The notes beneath the pieces are model-generated. The model saw only the letters and a program-made list of their open reading frames with translations. It was not told the origin of the DNA and made no database searches. Below are positions 1 to 9,313 of a stretch of DNA of 57,884 nucleotides, in pieces. The stretch comes from Advenella kashmirensis WT001 (lineage in GTDB: Bacteria > Pseudomonadota > Gammaproteobacteria > Burkholderiales > Burkholderiaceae_B): positions 1-57,884 of the forward strand of contig NC_017965.1 in the NCBI RefSeq assembly GCF_000219915.2. Reading direction: 5' to 3'. Made by a program: the position numbers and the translations under genes. Within the stretch, counting starts at the first letter, position 1, and every line of letters begins with the position of its first letter.

Positions 1-481
1 CATTGACTGCATCTGTATCTGCCGTGCCAGCTGCCACATTAACAATCTTGTTGCCGTTGGCATCAAACCCATTGGCAGTCACCTGACCGGCAAACACCGG
101 CGCATCGGCCAACTGCAGCTGAATACTACCAACCTCTGGATTAAATGGATCATCTCCAGGAACTGCCACAGTTTTTAAGTTAGCCCCTGAATAAGTGCCA
201 ACCGTTGTAGCTCCGCCAACAATATCAAGGTTTGAAGAGGGAAAGCGAATTACTCGATTGCCTTCATTGCCGTCAAACGTCCACGTCTCAAATGCCTGGC
301 CCATCGCAATATTTGATTGAAGAGCACTGCATATTGTTAGCAAGGTAAAACCAAAGACTGAAACTGCTCTTGATATAGAGCTTTTCAGAGAAGATGACTT
401 ACTTTTTCCTTTATCATTCTCGCTTACTGCTACCCATGAGTTCAGGGCATTATTCCAGACAGATTTATATATACGGTTCAT
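1..481 (-). CDS. Trimeric autotransporter adhesin (YadA/AtaA family), N-terminal part
   Basis: This is the first 160 codons of a surface adhesin that secretes itself through its own C-terminal barrel. The start at 481 gives an extended signal peptide of the type V secretion kind (MNRIYKSVWN at residues 1-10, W16), then basic and serine-rich residues and a hydrophobic core near residues 39-60. A passenger domain follows, with a head motif ending DTDAVN at the window edge. Base 1 supplies the first base of codon 161; adding bases 57884-57883 gives GTG (Val) and continues in frame into the anchor at 57259-57882. The whole protein would be 368 residues, short for the family. The alternative is that two different adhesin genes sit at the ends of a linear window. 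Confidence 0.85.
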   Translation of the reverse strand, partial: MNRIYKSVWNNALNSWVAVSENDKGKSKSSSLKSSISRAVSVFGFTLLTICSALQSNIAMGQAFETWTFDGNEGNRVIRFPSSNLDIVGGATTVGTYSGANLKTVAVPGDDPFNPEVGSIQLQLADAPVFAGQVTANGFDANGNKIVNVAAGTADTDAVN

Positions 482-1868
482 TATTTAGATTCAATAGAGA
501 TAAGAAAAACGGGGGTCTATCCTCATGTTCTCTATCGGTGATGCTTTTGACACAAGAAACTGAATAGACGCTATTAACGATTAATATTTATTCAGAAATT
601 TTTAGCGTTTTATTGTTTAAAAACTAACCAGTCTCATTCTATTCAATGTTCAAATAGATACAAATGAATATTATAGATAAGTAAAATCTTAGAAAAAGAT
701 ATATGTATGGGCAAAGATAGAAATAATATTGCCGTAAATATTTATTATTAATTTTGTTAAATAGATGAAGATTGAGCGTGGCTCTTTAAAACATAGTAAT
801 ACAAGCTTATAAAGCTTAATTCGCATAGGATGAAACTCAGACGCTAGTATCTGAAATTAACATTCCTTTAACTTTAGCATGCTTTTAATAATTGTAAAGA
901 CGTTGAAATAAAGCAACAAATGAAAATTTGATTTCAATGGAAAATAATCTAAAAAAATACAATGCATAACGAATCTAGATTGTTAAGATCTAAACCAAAA
1001 TTCACATCTGTGTCCTGAGCCTACTACTAACAACGTGACATTTCCCAATTTCTAAGATTATGATTAGTCCCTTGATTTTACAGGTCCAAGAGTATTCCTT
1101 AAACTTCCGATTATGAATACACCTATGTATACGACTATGGGCTTATCAGTTAACAATGATCGAATTTAAGTGATCACCGAAGTCCAGCGGCGCAGGCAGA
1201 CCGATATATCCACCAGCTAACTTTTCCAATAGTGCAAATCCTATGCCGAAGACTCACTGATGACCGTGGGCGCCAACGATCCGGTGGTGCTCCAACGGAT
1301 TCGAGCTGTCCTGGGACAATGGGGAGCACGTATGAACCTTTGAGCTCGATTGTTGCAACCGGGAAGTCATGAGCTGGGCCGCAACCACCATGGGGTCGAT
1401 TCGATGCTAGTTACTGACTTGATAATGTAGGCAGTGGAGTATCGATCTCGAGTTGACAACCGCCGATAGACTTGGAAAATACCTCCTTAGTTAGGGAACT
1501 AAAATTTTTAGTTTATTGCATAAAAAATTACATATAGGTATGGTTTTTTATACCTTTTAATGCGCATCTCATCAAACTTATGAATAATTTTTATCTAAAT
1601 TATTTATTTGTAGTTTCGAGTTAATCCACTCATACTTATTATGAGTCCTATAGCCATGGGACTTACTATTCCATTTAACAACATGCATAATTTATTTTGG
1701 GGGTTTTTTTATCCGGATACCCGTCTGCTGAAATGCAATATTTTGTCAGATAAATTGTTATTAGTTGAAGCCTTTGTCTATCTATTTCGGCGTCTTTTAT
1801 AAAATTATTTAATTTTCAAAACCAGGCGGAAATGTTGCTGCGAGTTTGAATGGGTTAGTTAAAATGGC
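482..1868. other. AT-rich intergenic region upstream of the adhesin
   Basis: No convincing gene is present in this 1.4-kb stretch. It is strongly AT-rich from about 540 to 1000 and from 1500 to 1860. A more GC-rich island at about 1180-1480 is a decayed transposase fragment, listed separately. The adhesin promoter should lie in the first few hundred bases to the right of 481, but no clear promoter could be assigned. Confidence 0.6.
1265..1480 (+). pseudogene. Decayed IS3-family transposase (orfB) fragment
   Basis: Reading the plus strand with stops and a frame change gives RWCSNGFELSWDNGE, then FELDCCNREVMSWAATT, then a stretch like DLIMxAVEYR. This is the start of the DDE integrase core of IS3-family orfB proteins, where the usual text is close to RWCSDGFE...ALDCCDREAMSW. 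Stop codons interrupt it and no complete ends are visible, so it is an inactive remnant. It differs from the orfB fragment at 53.7-54.2 kb, so it may come from another IS3 subgroup. Confidence 0.65.
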
Positions 1869-2246
1869 TTGCTAATAGACTCTATGCAACGCAATAAGGG
1901 ACTCATTAGCGTTCAACATAGTACAAATGCAGAATTTTATGTAAGAACGGTAGATAGATTAAAGAGAATTGGCAGCTCTTCCGAAAGAGGTATCGAGTTG
2001 ACTTACTGGACCGAAATTAAGGTTATTAAATATACTCTGGCATATAACTTCGAAGTAAGTACCCGCATTGATTTAACTCTTGTTAAATCTCAGCATAAGA
2101 TGAAAGCAATATATAAAGATAGTATTTCCGCATTCTTGAACACAAAAAACAGTTTCAGCGCTGCAATGCAGTTGGATAATAATGAATACAACTATTTATA
2201 TTTGAATCACACTTTTAAAATGCGTTTACGAAAGCCGTTTTGCTAA
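1869..2246 (+). CDS. Doubtful hypothetical protein, 125 aa
   Basis: This reading frame lies between two transposase remnants. It opens with TTG, and an ATG is available at 1884. No ribosome binding site is evident, and I recognise no domain, signal peptide or membrane segment in the product. Composition is close to the surrounding AT-rich DNA, so it may simply be an open stretch without function or a fragment of an older gene. Confidence 0.2.
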   Translation: MLIDSMQRNKGLISVQHSTNAEFYVRTVDRLKRIGSSSERGIELTYWTEIKVIKYTLAYNFEVSTRIDLTLVKSQHKMKAIYKDSISAFLNTKNSFSAAMQLDNNEYNYLYLNHTFKMRLRKPFC

Positions 2247-2292
2247 AATTTGAAAGATAAAGCAGCACCTTGATAACTCAACATAGTTGCGT

Positions 2293-2495
2293 TGTAATGA
2301 CCCAGTGAAAAACAGCTCAGTGATAATAGGAGAAAAATCAAAGATGAGTATGTTTATGAAAGACGAAATCAAGGTTGGTCTGCCAAGCATAAAAGTGCGC
2401 TAGTGCTGGACATCATTCAAAGTAAAACGAAGGTCCCAGAAACCAGCCACACTTATGACCTGTCTCCGTCCGAGGCGGAAAACTGGGTCATTACA
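2293..2495 (+). mobile_element. Internally deleted IS3-like element (about 203 bp) with 14-bp inverted repeats
   Basis: The left end TGTAATGACCCAGT at 2293-2306 and the right end ACTGGGTCATTACA at 2482-2495 are perfect inverted repeats. Inside is the start of an IS3-type orfA: MKDEIK, then SALVLDI and YDLSPSEAENWV, with a disrupted frame. The right end directly follows ENWV, as if a deletion joined a CTGGGTC inside orfA to the same sequence in the right terminal repeat. Related ends occur at about 47.81 kb (left) and 54.23 kb (right). No target duplication is obvious. Confidence 0.65.
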
Positions 2496-2553
2496 TAGTA
2501 GGCAAATCATGAAAATAGGCTAAGCAGAAATTTCTAAAACCGCTCCGATAACG

Positions 2554-3597
2554 TTATATCGAAAGCGTGGTAGCGCGCATAATAGCCCTAACAGGAGTTA
2601 CTACACGCTGAGGGACAGCGATACCTGATTCAATATGTTTTAGCAATATTGCAACGGTCGCCCGAGCCATTTGTTCTGAATCCTGCTCTATCGTCGTAAG
2701 CTGATACCCGCCCCAGGCAGCTTGCGGCACGTTGTCGAACCCGACAACCTGGACATCTTTCGGTACATCCAAGCCGCAGTCTATTCTAAGCGCATCGATC
2801 ACCGCAAAAGCCATGTGATCGTTGGCAACAAATAGCGCATCAGGCCGTTTCGATCGGTGGAATATTTCACAAGTTGCTGCCCTTGCCAGCGTGAAATCAT
2901 ATTCACCTGAGATCCGTGCAAAAAGTCGCTTATGGTGTCGAGTTAGTTCGTCCAGGAAGCCTCTTTCGCGATCCTGTGTCGTTGAGGAATCTTCCAGCCC
3001 GCTGATGAACCCTATGCGGCGAGCCCCGCGTTCCAATAAAATCTGAGCTGCAAGCCGCCCTCCTTCGTAGTTGTCGGAGGTAACTGTACTCGCCTCTTTC
3101 ACAGGCGCCACCCGGTTAAACAAGACGACAGGTATTCCAACGGATCGACAATGCGTTGCTAGCTTGGAGGACATCATCGTGCTGGCAAGAACAATGCCGT
3201 CTACTTGGTACTGAAGAATGTCTGGCAACAAGGCGTCCATCTCCTCGTCACTTGAGCTCGTATCACTATTAATGAAAAGGAGTACGTGATAGCCATGCGC
3301 CTGCAGCAATTGCGACAGCCGTTCAATTACAGTCGGGTAAAATTGGTTGTGCAGATACGAAACTACAACGCCAATGATGCGCGATTTCCGGGTAGACAAG
3401 GTTCTAGCTATAGCGTTGGGGCGGTAACCTAGGTTTTTGGCGGCATCCAGAACCAACGCTCGCGTTTTCTTTGCCACGCTTGCACCTGGCGTGAAAGTAC
3501 GGCTGACAGCTGATGTACTCACGCCCGCGAGAGCAGCCACATCTGCCAATGTCGTTTGCCCGATGCCAGGTGGCCCGGCTTTTACAGAATCAGTCAT
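2554..3597 (-). CDS. LacI-family transcriptional regulator
   Basis: A DNA-binding repressor or activator that probably senses the substrate of the adjoining catabolic operon. The N-terminus has the LacI-type helix-turn-helix (TTLADVAALAGVSTSAVSRTF region, about residues 15-36 of the whole frame) and hinge (YRPNAIARTLSTRKS). A periplasmic-binding-protein-like sensor domain follows (IIGVVVSYLHNQFYP onward; VVGFDNVPQAAW near the end). The ATG at 3597 lies 10 bp after the stop of the previous gene. A GTG at 3624 is possible, but an AGGAG sequence overlaps it, which is poor spacing. It is the last gene of the minus-strand operon. Confidence 0.9.
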   Translation of the reverse strand: MTDSVKAGPPGIGQTTLADVAALAGVSTSAVSRTFTPGASVAKKTRALVLDAAKNLGYRPNAIARTLSTRKSRIIGVVVSYLHNQFYPTVIERLSQLLQAHGYHVLLFINSDTSSSDEEMDALLPDILQYQVDGIVLASTMMSSKLATHCRSVGIPVVLFNRVAPVKEASTVTSDNYEGGRLAAQILLERGARRIGFISGLEDSSTTQDRERGFLDELTRHHKRLFARISGEYDFTLARAATCEIFHRSKRPDALFVANDHMAFAVIDALRIDCGLDVPKDVQVVGFDNVPQAAWGGYQLTTIEQDSEQMARATVAILLKHIESGIAVPQRVVTPVRAIMRATTLSI

Positions 3598-3607
3598 AGT
3601 CCGTAGT

Positions 3608-4774
3608 TCACAATGCAATGACACTCCTGGTTCTCAGCAGCGCCTTAGTTACCTCGAAAAGTTGCGCGCAGCCTAGCAAAGCCATATCTCGATCTAGCTC
3701 AGCAGCGAGTATAGATAATACACGCCCCACCCCGGCTTCACCGCCGACGGCGGCCCCATAAAGTGTAGCACGGCCCACGAAAACCAGTCTCGCCCCAAAG
3801 GCAATGGCCTTAAGAACATCAGTTCCCCGCCTGAACCCACCATCTATCATGACTGGAAACGCCTCAGAAACAGCTTCAATGATGGCAGGCAAAGCGGCGA
3901 GCGGCGCAATTGTACCGTCCAGCTGTCGACCGCCATGATTAGATACTATTATCCCATCTGCCCCTAATTTCTCAGCCCGGCTGGCATCGTGCGGATGCAT
4001 GATCCCCTTGAGCACAAGTCGCCCTTTCCATTGTTCACGCAGCCAAATCATATCGTCCCAACTAAGTCTATCACGGCCAGTACGAAAACCATGGGCCGGC
4101 TCTTCGGTAATGGGAGGACCGATTTCTTCATACAGATTCGCGAACCTCGGAATGCCGCTTGCGTACAAGGTTTTCAAAAATACACCTAAAGTCCAACGTG
4201 GGTGCAGGATGCCATCCAGCAACAGACGCGGAGTCATTCGAAAAGGAATCGTAAAATCTACCCGAGCATTGTTTTCTCGATTGGCGGCAACACAGGTGTC
4301 GATTGTAACCACAAGCACTTGTATTTTTGCGGCGTTCAGCCGCTCAATAATGCGGGAAATTCTTACACGATCCCCTGGAAAATAAGCCTGATACCAATTG
4401 TCTGTCGTTTCTAGTTGCAGTTTTTCTAGAGGAACGCTGGATGAGCCGCTGATGACGAAAGGTACATTGGCCTGCTTTGCCGCGCGGGCCAGTTCGAGAT
4501 CACAGTCATGCCGTACCAATCCAGCCAAGCCTGTAGGGGCGATTCCTAGTGGCATGGAATACTTATGCCCCCAGAGTTCTGTCGACAGTTCTCTTTTATC
4601 GACTATATTTAAACCCCGAGGCAGGAACCCAATATCCTCAAAGGTTAAGCGGTTGGCACGCAAAGACTGTTCATCTTCGGTTCCACCGCGTACATAACCG
4701 TATACACACCGAGGCAGCACTTTTTTAGCTGCTTGCTCAAAATCAGATACGGAAAGCAGGTGATCTAAACTCAT
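3608..4774 (-). CDS. FMN-dependent 2-hydroxyacid dehydrogenase/oxidase (LldD/mandelate dehydrogenase family)
   Basis: Oxidises an L-2-hydroxyacid to the 2-keto acid using bound FMN. It is a TIM barrel of 388 residues, normal for the family. Key parts are the N-terminal substrate and FMN region (APTGLAGLVRHD near 79-90), the substrate loop WYQAYFP near 127-133, K256 in LVLKGI, catalytic H280 and R283 in SNHGGRQLDG, and the phosphate-binding DGGFRRGTDV and VGRATLYG segments. The start overlaps the stop of the upstream dehydrogenase by 4 bp (ATGA), which indicates translational coupling. The substrate cannot be read from the sequence. Confidence 0.92.
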   Translation of the reverse strand: MSLDHLLSVSDFEQAAKKVLPRCVYGYVRGGTEDEQSLRANRLTFEDIGFLPRGLNIVDKRELSTELWGHKYSMPLGIAPTGLAGLVRHDCDLELARAAKQANVPFVISGSSSVPLEKLQLETTDNWYQAYFPGDRVRISRIIERLNAAKIQVLVVTIDTCVAANRENNARVDFTIPFRMTPRLLLDGILHPRWTLGVFLKTLYASGIPRFANLYEEIGPPITEEPAHGFRTGRDRLSWDDMIWLREQWKGRLVLKGIMHPHDASRAEKLGADGIIVSNHGGRQLDGTIAPLAALPAIIEAVSEAFPVMIDGGFRRGTDVLKAIAFGARLVFVGRATLYGAAVGGEAGVGRVLSILAAELDRDMALLGCAQLFEVTKALLRTRSVIAL

Positions 4775-5730
4775 ACCGTCAATCCCGTCTTAGTAACAAC
4801 CACCTCGGGCTTAAGCGACCCGCAAAAATAGTCAATGACATTCTGAGCGGCCTCGAGCGACATTCGTCGCAGGCCACCATCACTTAGTGCAGAAATATGC
4901 GGTGACAGAACCACATTATTCAACAGACACAGTGGGTGATCTGCTGCAAGCGGCTCAACTTCGAAAACATCAAGAGCGGCGCCCAGAATGTGTCCGCTCC
5001 TCAGAGCTTCTAACAACCCATACTCGTTAACGACTCCGCCCCTGGCCGTATTGACTAGTATTGAGCCCCGCTTCATCTGGCGTGGATCAATTAAGTTGAG
5101 TGTTGCTGGTGTCAAGGGGATGTGAAGGCTTACAATATCCGCATGACCAAGCGCTCCCGGCAAATCCCAAATACGCTCTACGCCTTCATCGAAGGGCGCG
5201 TTTTCTGGCAGGGCCGGATCGTACACCTGAAGTTGCATATCAAAGGCACGTAGTCGTTGGATTGTGGCGTTACCAATACGTCCTGCACCAACGATCAACG
5301 CACGCTTCCCAAAGAGCTCAAACATTGGGATTATGGCATTTCTAGACCAAATGCCGGTACGAACATCTCTGTCAAAACTTGCAGATCGCCGCGCCACTGC
5401 CAGTAGCAGCGATATTGCATGCTCAGCTACCGCAACCGCATTGGCTCCGGGCGTAATTGTCAATGGAATATTCCGCTCTTCAAGCGCCGCCACATCAACT
5501 GAATCGTAGCCCACACCATGACGGGACACTATCTTGAGCCCAGGAGCTCCGGCAATATCAGCAGCCTGAAGCGGCTGAAAGTACAGAATTACTCCATCGG
5601 CACCGGCCAAACTGTCGGTGAACTGCTGTTGGGTGTAGTCCTCAAGCACTTCAATTGAAAAACCATCCTGGGCACGAAGACGTTCTATTCCAGAACTAGC
5701 AATCTTTTTTGAAACAAGAATATGTGGCAT
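4771..5730 (-). CDS. NAD(P)-dependent D-2-hydroxyacid dehydrogenase
   Basis: Interconverts a D-2-hydroxyacid and its keto acid. The 319-residue protein has the split substrate domain, the Rossmann motif GAGRIG at 148-153, the catalytic arginine R230 in NTARGG, a glutamate near 259 in DVFEVEP and catalytic H278 in LSPHIS. It resembles the phosphoglycerate and hydroxypyruvate reductase branch. Paired with the FMN enzyme of opposite expected stereochemistry directly downstream, it could help invert or oxidise a hydroxyacid made in this pathway; that role is inferred from context only. Confidence 0.92.
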   Translation of the reverse strand: MPHILVSKKIASSGIERLRAQDGFSIEVLEDYTQQQFTDSLAGADGVILYFQPLQAADIAGAPGLKIVSRHGVGYDSVDVAALEERNIPLTITPGANAVAVAEHAISLLLAVARRSASFDRDVRTGIWSRNAIIPMFELFGKRALIVGAGRIGNATIQRLRAFDMQLQVYDPALPENAPFDEGVERIWDLPGALGHADIVSLHIPLTPATLNLIDPRQMKRGSILVNTARGGVVNEYGLLEALRSGHILGAALDVFEVEPLAADHPLCLLNNVVLSPHISALSDGGLRRMSLEAAQNVIDYFCGSLKPEVVVTKTGLTV

Positions 5731-5738
5731 GTTGTTCC

Positions 5739-7481
5739 TCAGTGAATTTCCGGATCGGCAATAGGCTCAGTTCCCATCAGAAAGTCGAAATCGCACCCCT
5801 TGTCGGCTTGCTGTATATGTGTCATCACTAATTTTCCGTACCCACGCGGGAATTTATCGGGTGGCGTTTTCCAGTTTTTGCGGCGTTCTGCCAGCTGTTC
5901 ATCAGAGAGCAGAACATCCAGGGTTTTCGTATTTGCATTTAGGCTGATCGTATCGCCAGTTTGTATGAGTGCCAATGGCCCACCCACCCAGCTCTCTGGC
6001 GACACATGCAATACACATGTGCCATAGCTGGTGCCCGACATACGTGCATCTGAAATGCGCACCATATCTCGCACTCCTTGAGTCAACAGTTTGCGGGGAA
6101 TAGGCATCATTCCCCACTCCGGCATACCTGGGCCGCCAAGAGGGCCTGCGTTGCGCAGCACAAGAATAGAATTCTCATCAACATCAAGATCATCTCGATC
6201 AATCTGCTCTACCATATGGTCGTAGCTATCGAATACAACGGCCCGTCCAGTATGTTCAAGAAATTTTTGATCCATGGCACCGGTCTTGAGTACTGCACCA
6301 TCAGGCGCAAGATTTCCTCGCAGCACCACAAGACCACCATCCGATTTCACGGGATTCTCACGACGGCGAATCACATCATCATTCCAGATTTTTGCATTAG
6401 ATATATTCTCGCCCATGGTTTTGCCATTGCAGTTGATCGCATCAAGGTATAGCAGGCTCTCAATTTCCCTTAGCAATGCCGGCAACCCTCCAGCATAATG
6501 GAAATCTTCCATCAAATAGGTATTGCCGACTGGACGGATATTTGCCAGCACAGGTGTGCGGGCGCTAACTTCATTAAAATCGTCCAGGCTCAACTCCACC
6601 CCAGCACGACCTGCCATTGCCACCAGATGAATAACCGCATTCGTAGACCCCCCATTTGCCATCAGCGTAGTGGCCGCGTTCTGAAATGCTTTGGGAGTAA
6701 GAATATCCCGTATCTTCATATCTTCCCAGACCATTTCTACGATACGCTTTCCGCACTGAGCAGCCATGCGACCGTGCCCCGAGTCAGGAGCAGGTATGGA
6801 ACTAGCGCCAGGCAACGAAACGCCTAACGCCTCACAAATGGTAGCCATCGTAGACGCTGTTCCCATAGTCATACAAGTACCAGGAGAACGAGCAATACTG
6901 GCCTCTACCTCCTGATGCTCCTCTTCTGTTATGTTCCCCATACGGCGTTCGTCCCAAAACTTCCATTGATCGGATCCTGAGCCCAAGGTCTGCCCACGCC
7001 AACGCGCCGTAAGCATCGGACCGGCCGGAAGAAATATGGATGGCAGGTTCATACTCGTTGCGCCCATGACTAATGCAGGCGTTGTCTTGTCGCATCCGCC
7101 AAGCAGAACCACGCCATCGATCGGGTACGAACGCAGCAACTCTTCAGTCTCCATCGCCAGCAGATTCCGATACATCATGGTGGTCGGTTTCTGTATCGTT
7201 TCTGCCAATGTGATAGCAGGCAACTCGACAGGAAAACCCCCGGCCTGCCAGACCCCACGTTTCACATTCTCGGCGCGTGCCCTCAAGTGCGTATGGCAGG
7301 GATTAATCTCTGACCACGTATTGACGATACCGATGACTGGCTTACCAACAAAATCTTCGCGGTCAAGCTCCATTTGCATGGTGCGCGATCTGTGCCCAAA
7401 TGCTCGCAAGTCTTGCGCACCAAACCATCTATGGCTACGCAGCGTCTCGGGTGTCTTTCTTTGTTTTTTGATATAAGTCAT
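5739..7481 (-). CDS. IlvD/Edd-family dehydratase (sugar-acid type)
   Basis: An iron-sulfur dehydratase that removes water from a 2,3-dihydroxy acid to give a 2-keto-3-deoxy acid. The likely start is the ATG at 7481 (MTYIKKQ), two bases after the Bug gene stop; a TTG two codons earlier is weaker. Cluster cysteines are C62 in INPCHTH, C130 in GGCDKTTP and C203 in PGTCMTMGT. The N-terminal RSHRWFG...AFGHRSRTMQM and overall length (about 580) fit the arabonate/xylonate dehydratase branch more than the branched-chain amino-acid enzyme. It is likely the central step of this operon. Confidence 0.88.
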   Translation of the reverse strand: MTYIKKQRKTPETLRSHRWFGAQDLRAFGHRSRTMQMELDREDFVGKPVIGIVNTWSEINPCHTHLRARAENVKRGVWQAGGFPVELPAITLAETIQKPTTMMYRNLLAMETEELLRSYPIDGVVLLGGCDKTTPALVMGATSMNLPSIFLPAGPMLTARWRGQTLGSGSDQWKFWDERRMGNITEEEHQEVEASIARSPGTCMTMGTASTMATICEALGVSLPGASSIPAPDSGHGRMAAQCGKRIVEMVWEDMKIRDILTPKAFQNAATTLMANGGSTNAVIHLVAMAGRAGVELSLDDFNEVSARTPVLANIRPVGNTYLMEDFHYAGGLPALLREIESLLYLDAINCNGKTMGENISNAKIWNDDVIRRRENPVKSDGGLVVLRGNLAPDGAVLKTGAMDQKFLEHTGRAVVFDSYDHMVEQIDRDDLDVDENSILVLRNAGPLGGPGMPEWGMMPIPRKLLTQGVRDMVRISDARMSGTSYGTCVLHVSPESWVGGPLALIQTGDTISLNANTKTLDVLLSDEQLAERRKNWKTPPDKFPRGYGKLVMTHIQQADKGCDFDFLMGTEPIADPEIH

Positions 7482-7483
7482 GT

Positions 7484-8464
7484 TCAAGGTTTAATGTCCA
7501 GTTTCTTGATAATACCGCCCCATTTTTTTTCGTCTTGACGCAGATTGTCCACTACCTCTTGCGGTGAAGACGCGTGAAACTGCACGCCAAGAGCATTAGT
7601 TTTCTGAATTAGTTGTGGGTCATTATTTAGCTCCTGCATCGCAGTCGAGAGCTTGGTTTGAATCTCCGGAGGCAGATTTTTAGGTGCCATTAAAGCCATC
7701 CAGAAAACCGCCTCAAAATCATCAATACCAGCCGCTTCGTTCATGCTGGGAACTGCCGGCAACATAGACAACCGTTTTGAAGTGGTCACAGCAAGCCCCT
7801 TTGTCCTGCCTGCAGCCATCATCGGCGCCGCCTCGTTGGCAGCAGAGAACATCACCTGGATCTGGCCGCCCACCAAATCCTTGGCAGCTGGAGATCCCCC
7901 TTTATAATGAGCAACGATCATTTCCAGCCCGAACTGATTAATAAAATATTCAGCGGCCAAATGATTAATAGATCCGACTCCGGAGGTACCGATAGCATAT
8001 TTTCCAGGATGGGCCTTTATCAAAGCGACCAGTTCCTTCACATTGTTTGCACCAAGGTCTTTGTTGATTTGCAGCACAAACGGTGAGTACAGGAGCATGG
8101 AGATTGGCGTAAAATCCTCGTAAGGTTTATAACCTACTTCAGTCTGAAGAATAGGGTTTAAAACGAGAGACACGGGCGCTGCGTACAGCGTATAACCATC
8201 TGGTTTCTGGTGTACCATCCAGTTGCTGGCAACGGTCGATGCCGCTCCCGGACGGTTTTCAACAATAATATTGCCCCCTATTTTTTTGGAAAGAACTTCT
8301 GCAATTGTTCGCGCAGAAACATCGCTCATCCCACCGGCCGGATACGGCATGACTAGTTTGATCGGCGCCTCAGGATAGCTGGTCGTGGCAGAAATAGAGA
8401 TTTCCGACAGCCCGAACGTGAGCCCCAGAATAACCAGTGCGCGAGAAAAAATTTTTTTATTCAT
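7484..8464 (-). CDS. Bug-family substrate-binding protein (tripartite tricarboxylate transporter receptor)
   Basis: A periplasmic binding protein for a carboxylate. It has an N-terminal signal peptide (MNKKIFSRALVILGLTFGLS region, cleavage probably after SISA) and the family signature YPEAPIKLVMPYPAGGMSDVSAR, then ENRPGAAST and the conserved PDGYTLY segment. The length of 326 residues is typical. The matching TctA and TctB membrane subunits are not in the window, so it must work with a chromosomal transporter or act as a sensor. Such orphan Bug genes are very common in Alcaligenaceae, which is one reason for the host assignment. Confidence 0.92.
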   Translation of the reverse strand: MNKKIFSRALVILGLTFGLSEISISATTSYPEAPIKLVMPYPAGGMSDVSARTIAEVLSKKIGGNIIVENRPGAASTVASNWMVHQKPDGYTLYAAPVSLVLNPILQTEVGYKPYEDFTPISMLLYSPFVLQINKDLGANNVKELVALIKAHPGKYAIGTSGVGSINHLAAEYFINQFGLEMIVAHYKGGSPAAKDLVGGQIQVMFSAANEAAPMMAAGRTKGLAVTTSKRLSMLPAVPSMNEAAGIDDFEAVFWMALMAPKNLPPEIQTKLSTAMQELNNDPQLIQKTNALGVQFHASSPQEVVDNLRQDEKKWGGIIKKLDIKP

Positions 8465-8529
8465 TGTATGTCTCCTGTTGATGCCCTTTAAATCAGGCTA
8501 ATAATCTGAACCGGCGTTAGTGTAACCAG

Positions 8530-9249
8530 TCAGTGAATATCATCGGCTTCCGCCATGGCTCTCTTGATGTCCTTTACCGAGAAACCCGGGCGCTTTGCCG
8601 CTTCAATCAATGGCCTTTCCTTGGCCGTTATCACGTCTATTCCACGAGGCAACCCTGCCAGTGCTTCAAGCGGAATTACCACGGCCCCATGCCGGTCGGC
8701 ATGAATCAAATCGCCATCTTCGATGGCTAACCCATGGATCTCCACTGGCTCACCTACGGTCACGATTTGTGCAAAACCGTGGCTTGGGGAAACGGTGCCA
8801 GCCAGGATCTGAAAGCCTTCGGCGAGCATTCCAAAATCACGCATCGCGCCGTTGGTTAGCACACCAGCAACCCCCAACCCTTTGAGAACATTGCTATGCA
8901 CTTCCCCCCAGAACGCGCCCAAACCGGGTTGGTCGTCAATGTCTTGCATGACACAAAAGGTTGGTATACCTGTCCCTTCGAGATGCTCGTACCAGGCAAT
9001 ACGTCTAGCTTTAATGTTCTCCAAAGGTTCTGTATAGGGATGCGCTGTACGTAAGGTGGCCGTACGCGCAAAACCCATCACAGGTTTCATTTCCGGATGC
9101 GCTGCATGGAAATGTCCCCGCGTAAAACCCTTGTTTGTCCGGGTTCCTGTGACCACTTCAAGTGCATTGCAAATGGTGGGGGTATCAACTGAAGTAAGCA
9201 CTTCGATAAGCGCAGGAGTAAGCAAAACCGGATCTATCTTGTTTGACAT
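8530..9249 (-). CDS. RraA-like aldolase/decarboxylase family protein
   Basis: Belongs to the RraA/HMG-aldolase family. Enzyme members cleave or decarboxylate keto acids with a divalent metal; others regulate RNase E. The motif region TNGAMRDFG near residue 145 matches the G-x-x-R-D substrate and metal loop, and DLIHADRHGAVVIP matches the second conserved block. At 239 residues it is longer than plain RraA (about 160), like the enzymatic branch. Its place between a dehydratase and dehydrogenases suggests that it cleaves the keto-deoxy acid made by the IlvD-type enzyme, which is an inference. Confidence 0.82.
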   Translation of the reverse strand: MSNKIDPVLLTPALIEVLTSVDTPTICNALEVVTGTRTNKGFTRGHFHAAHPEMKPVMGFARTATLRTAHPYTEPLENIKARRIAWYEHLEGTGIPTFCVMQDIDDQPGLGAFWGEVHSNVLKGLGVAGVLTNGAMRDFGMLAEGFQILAGTVSPSHGFAQIVTVGEPVEIHGLAIEDGDLIHADRHGAVVIPLEALAGLPRGIDVITAKERPLIEAAKRPGFSVKDIKRAMAEADDIH

Positions 9250-9313
9250 GAAAAACTCTCTTCTAATGTTTAAAGTACTCGTTTTGTGTATTTGTAAGAC
9301 ATGAATCTGTCGC

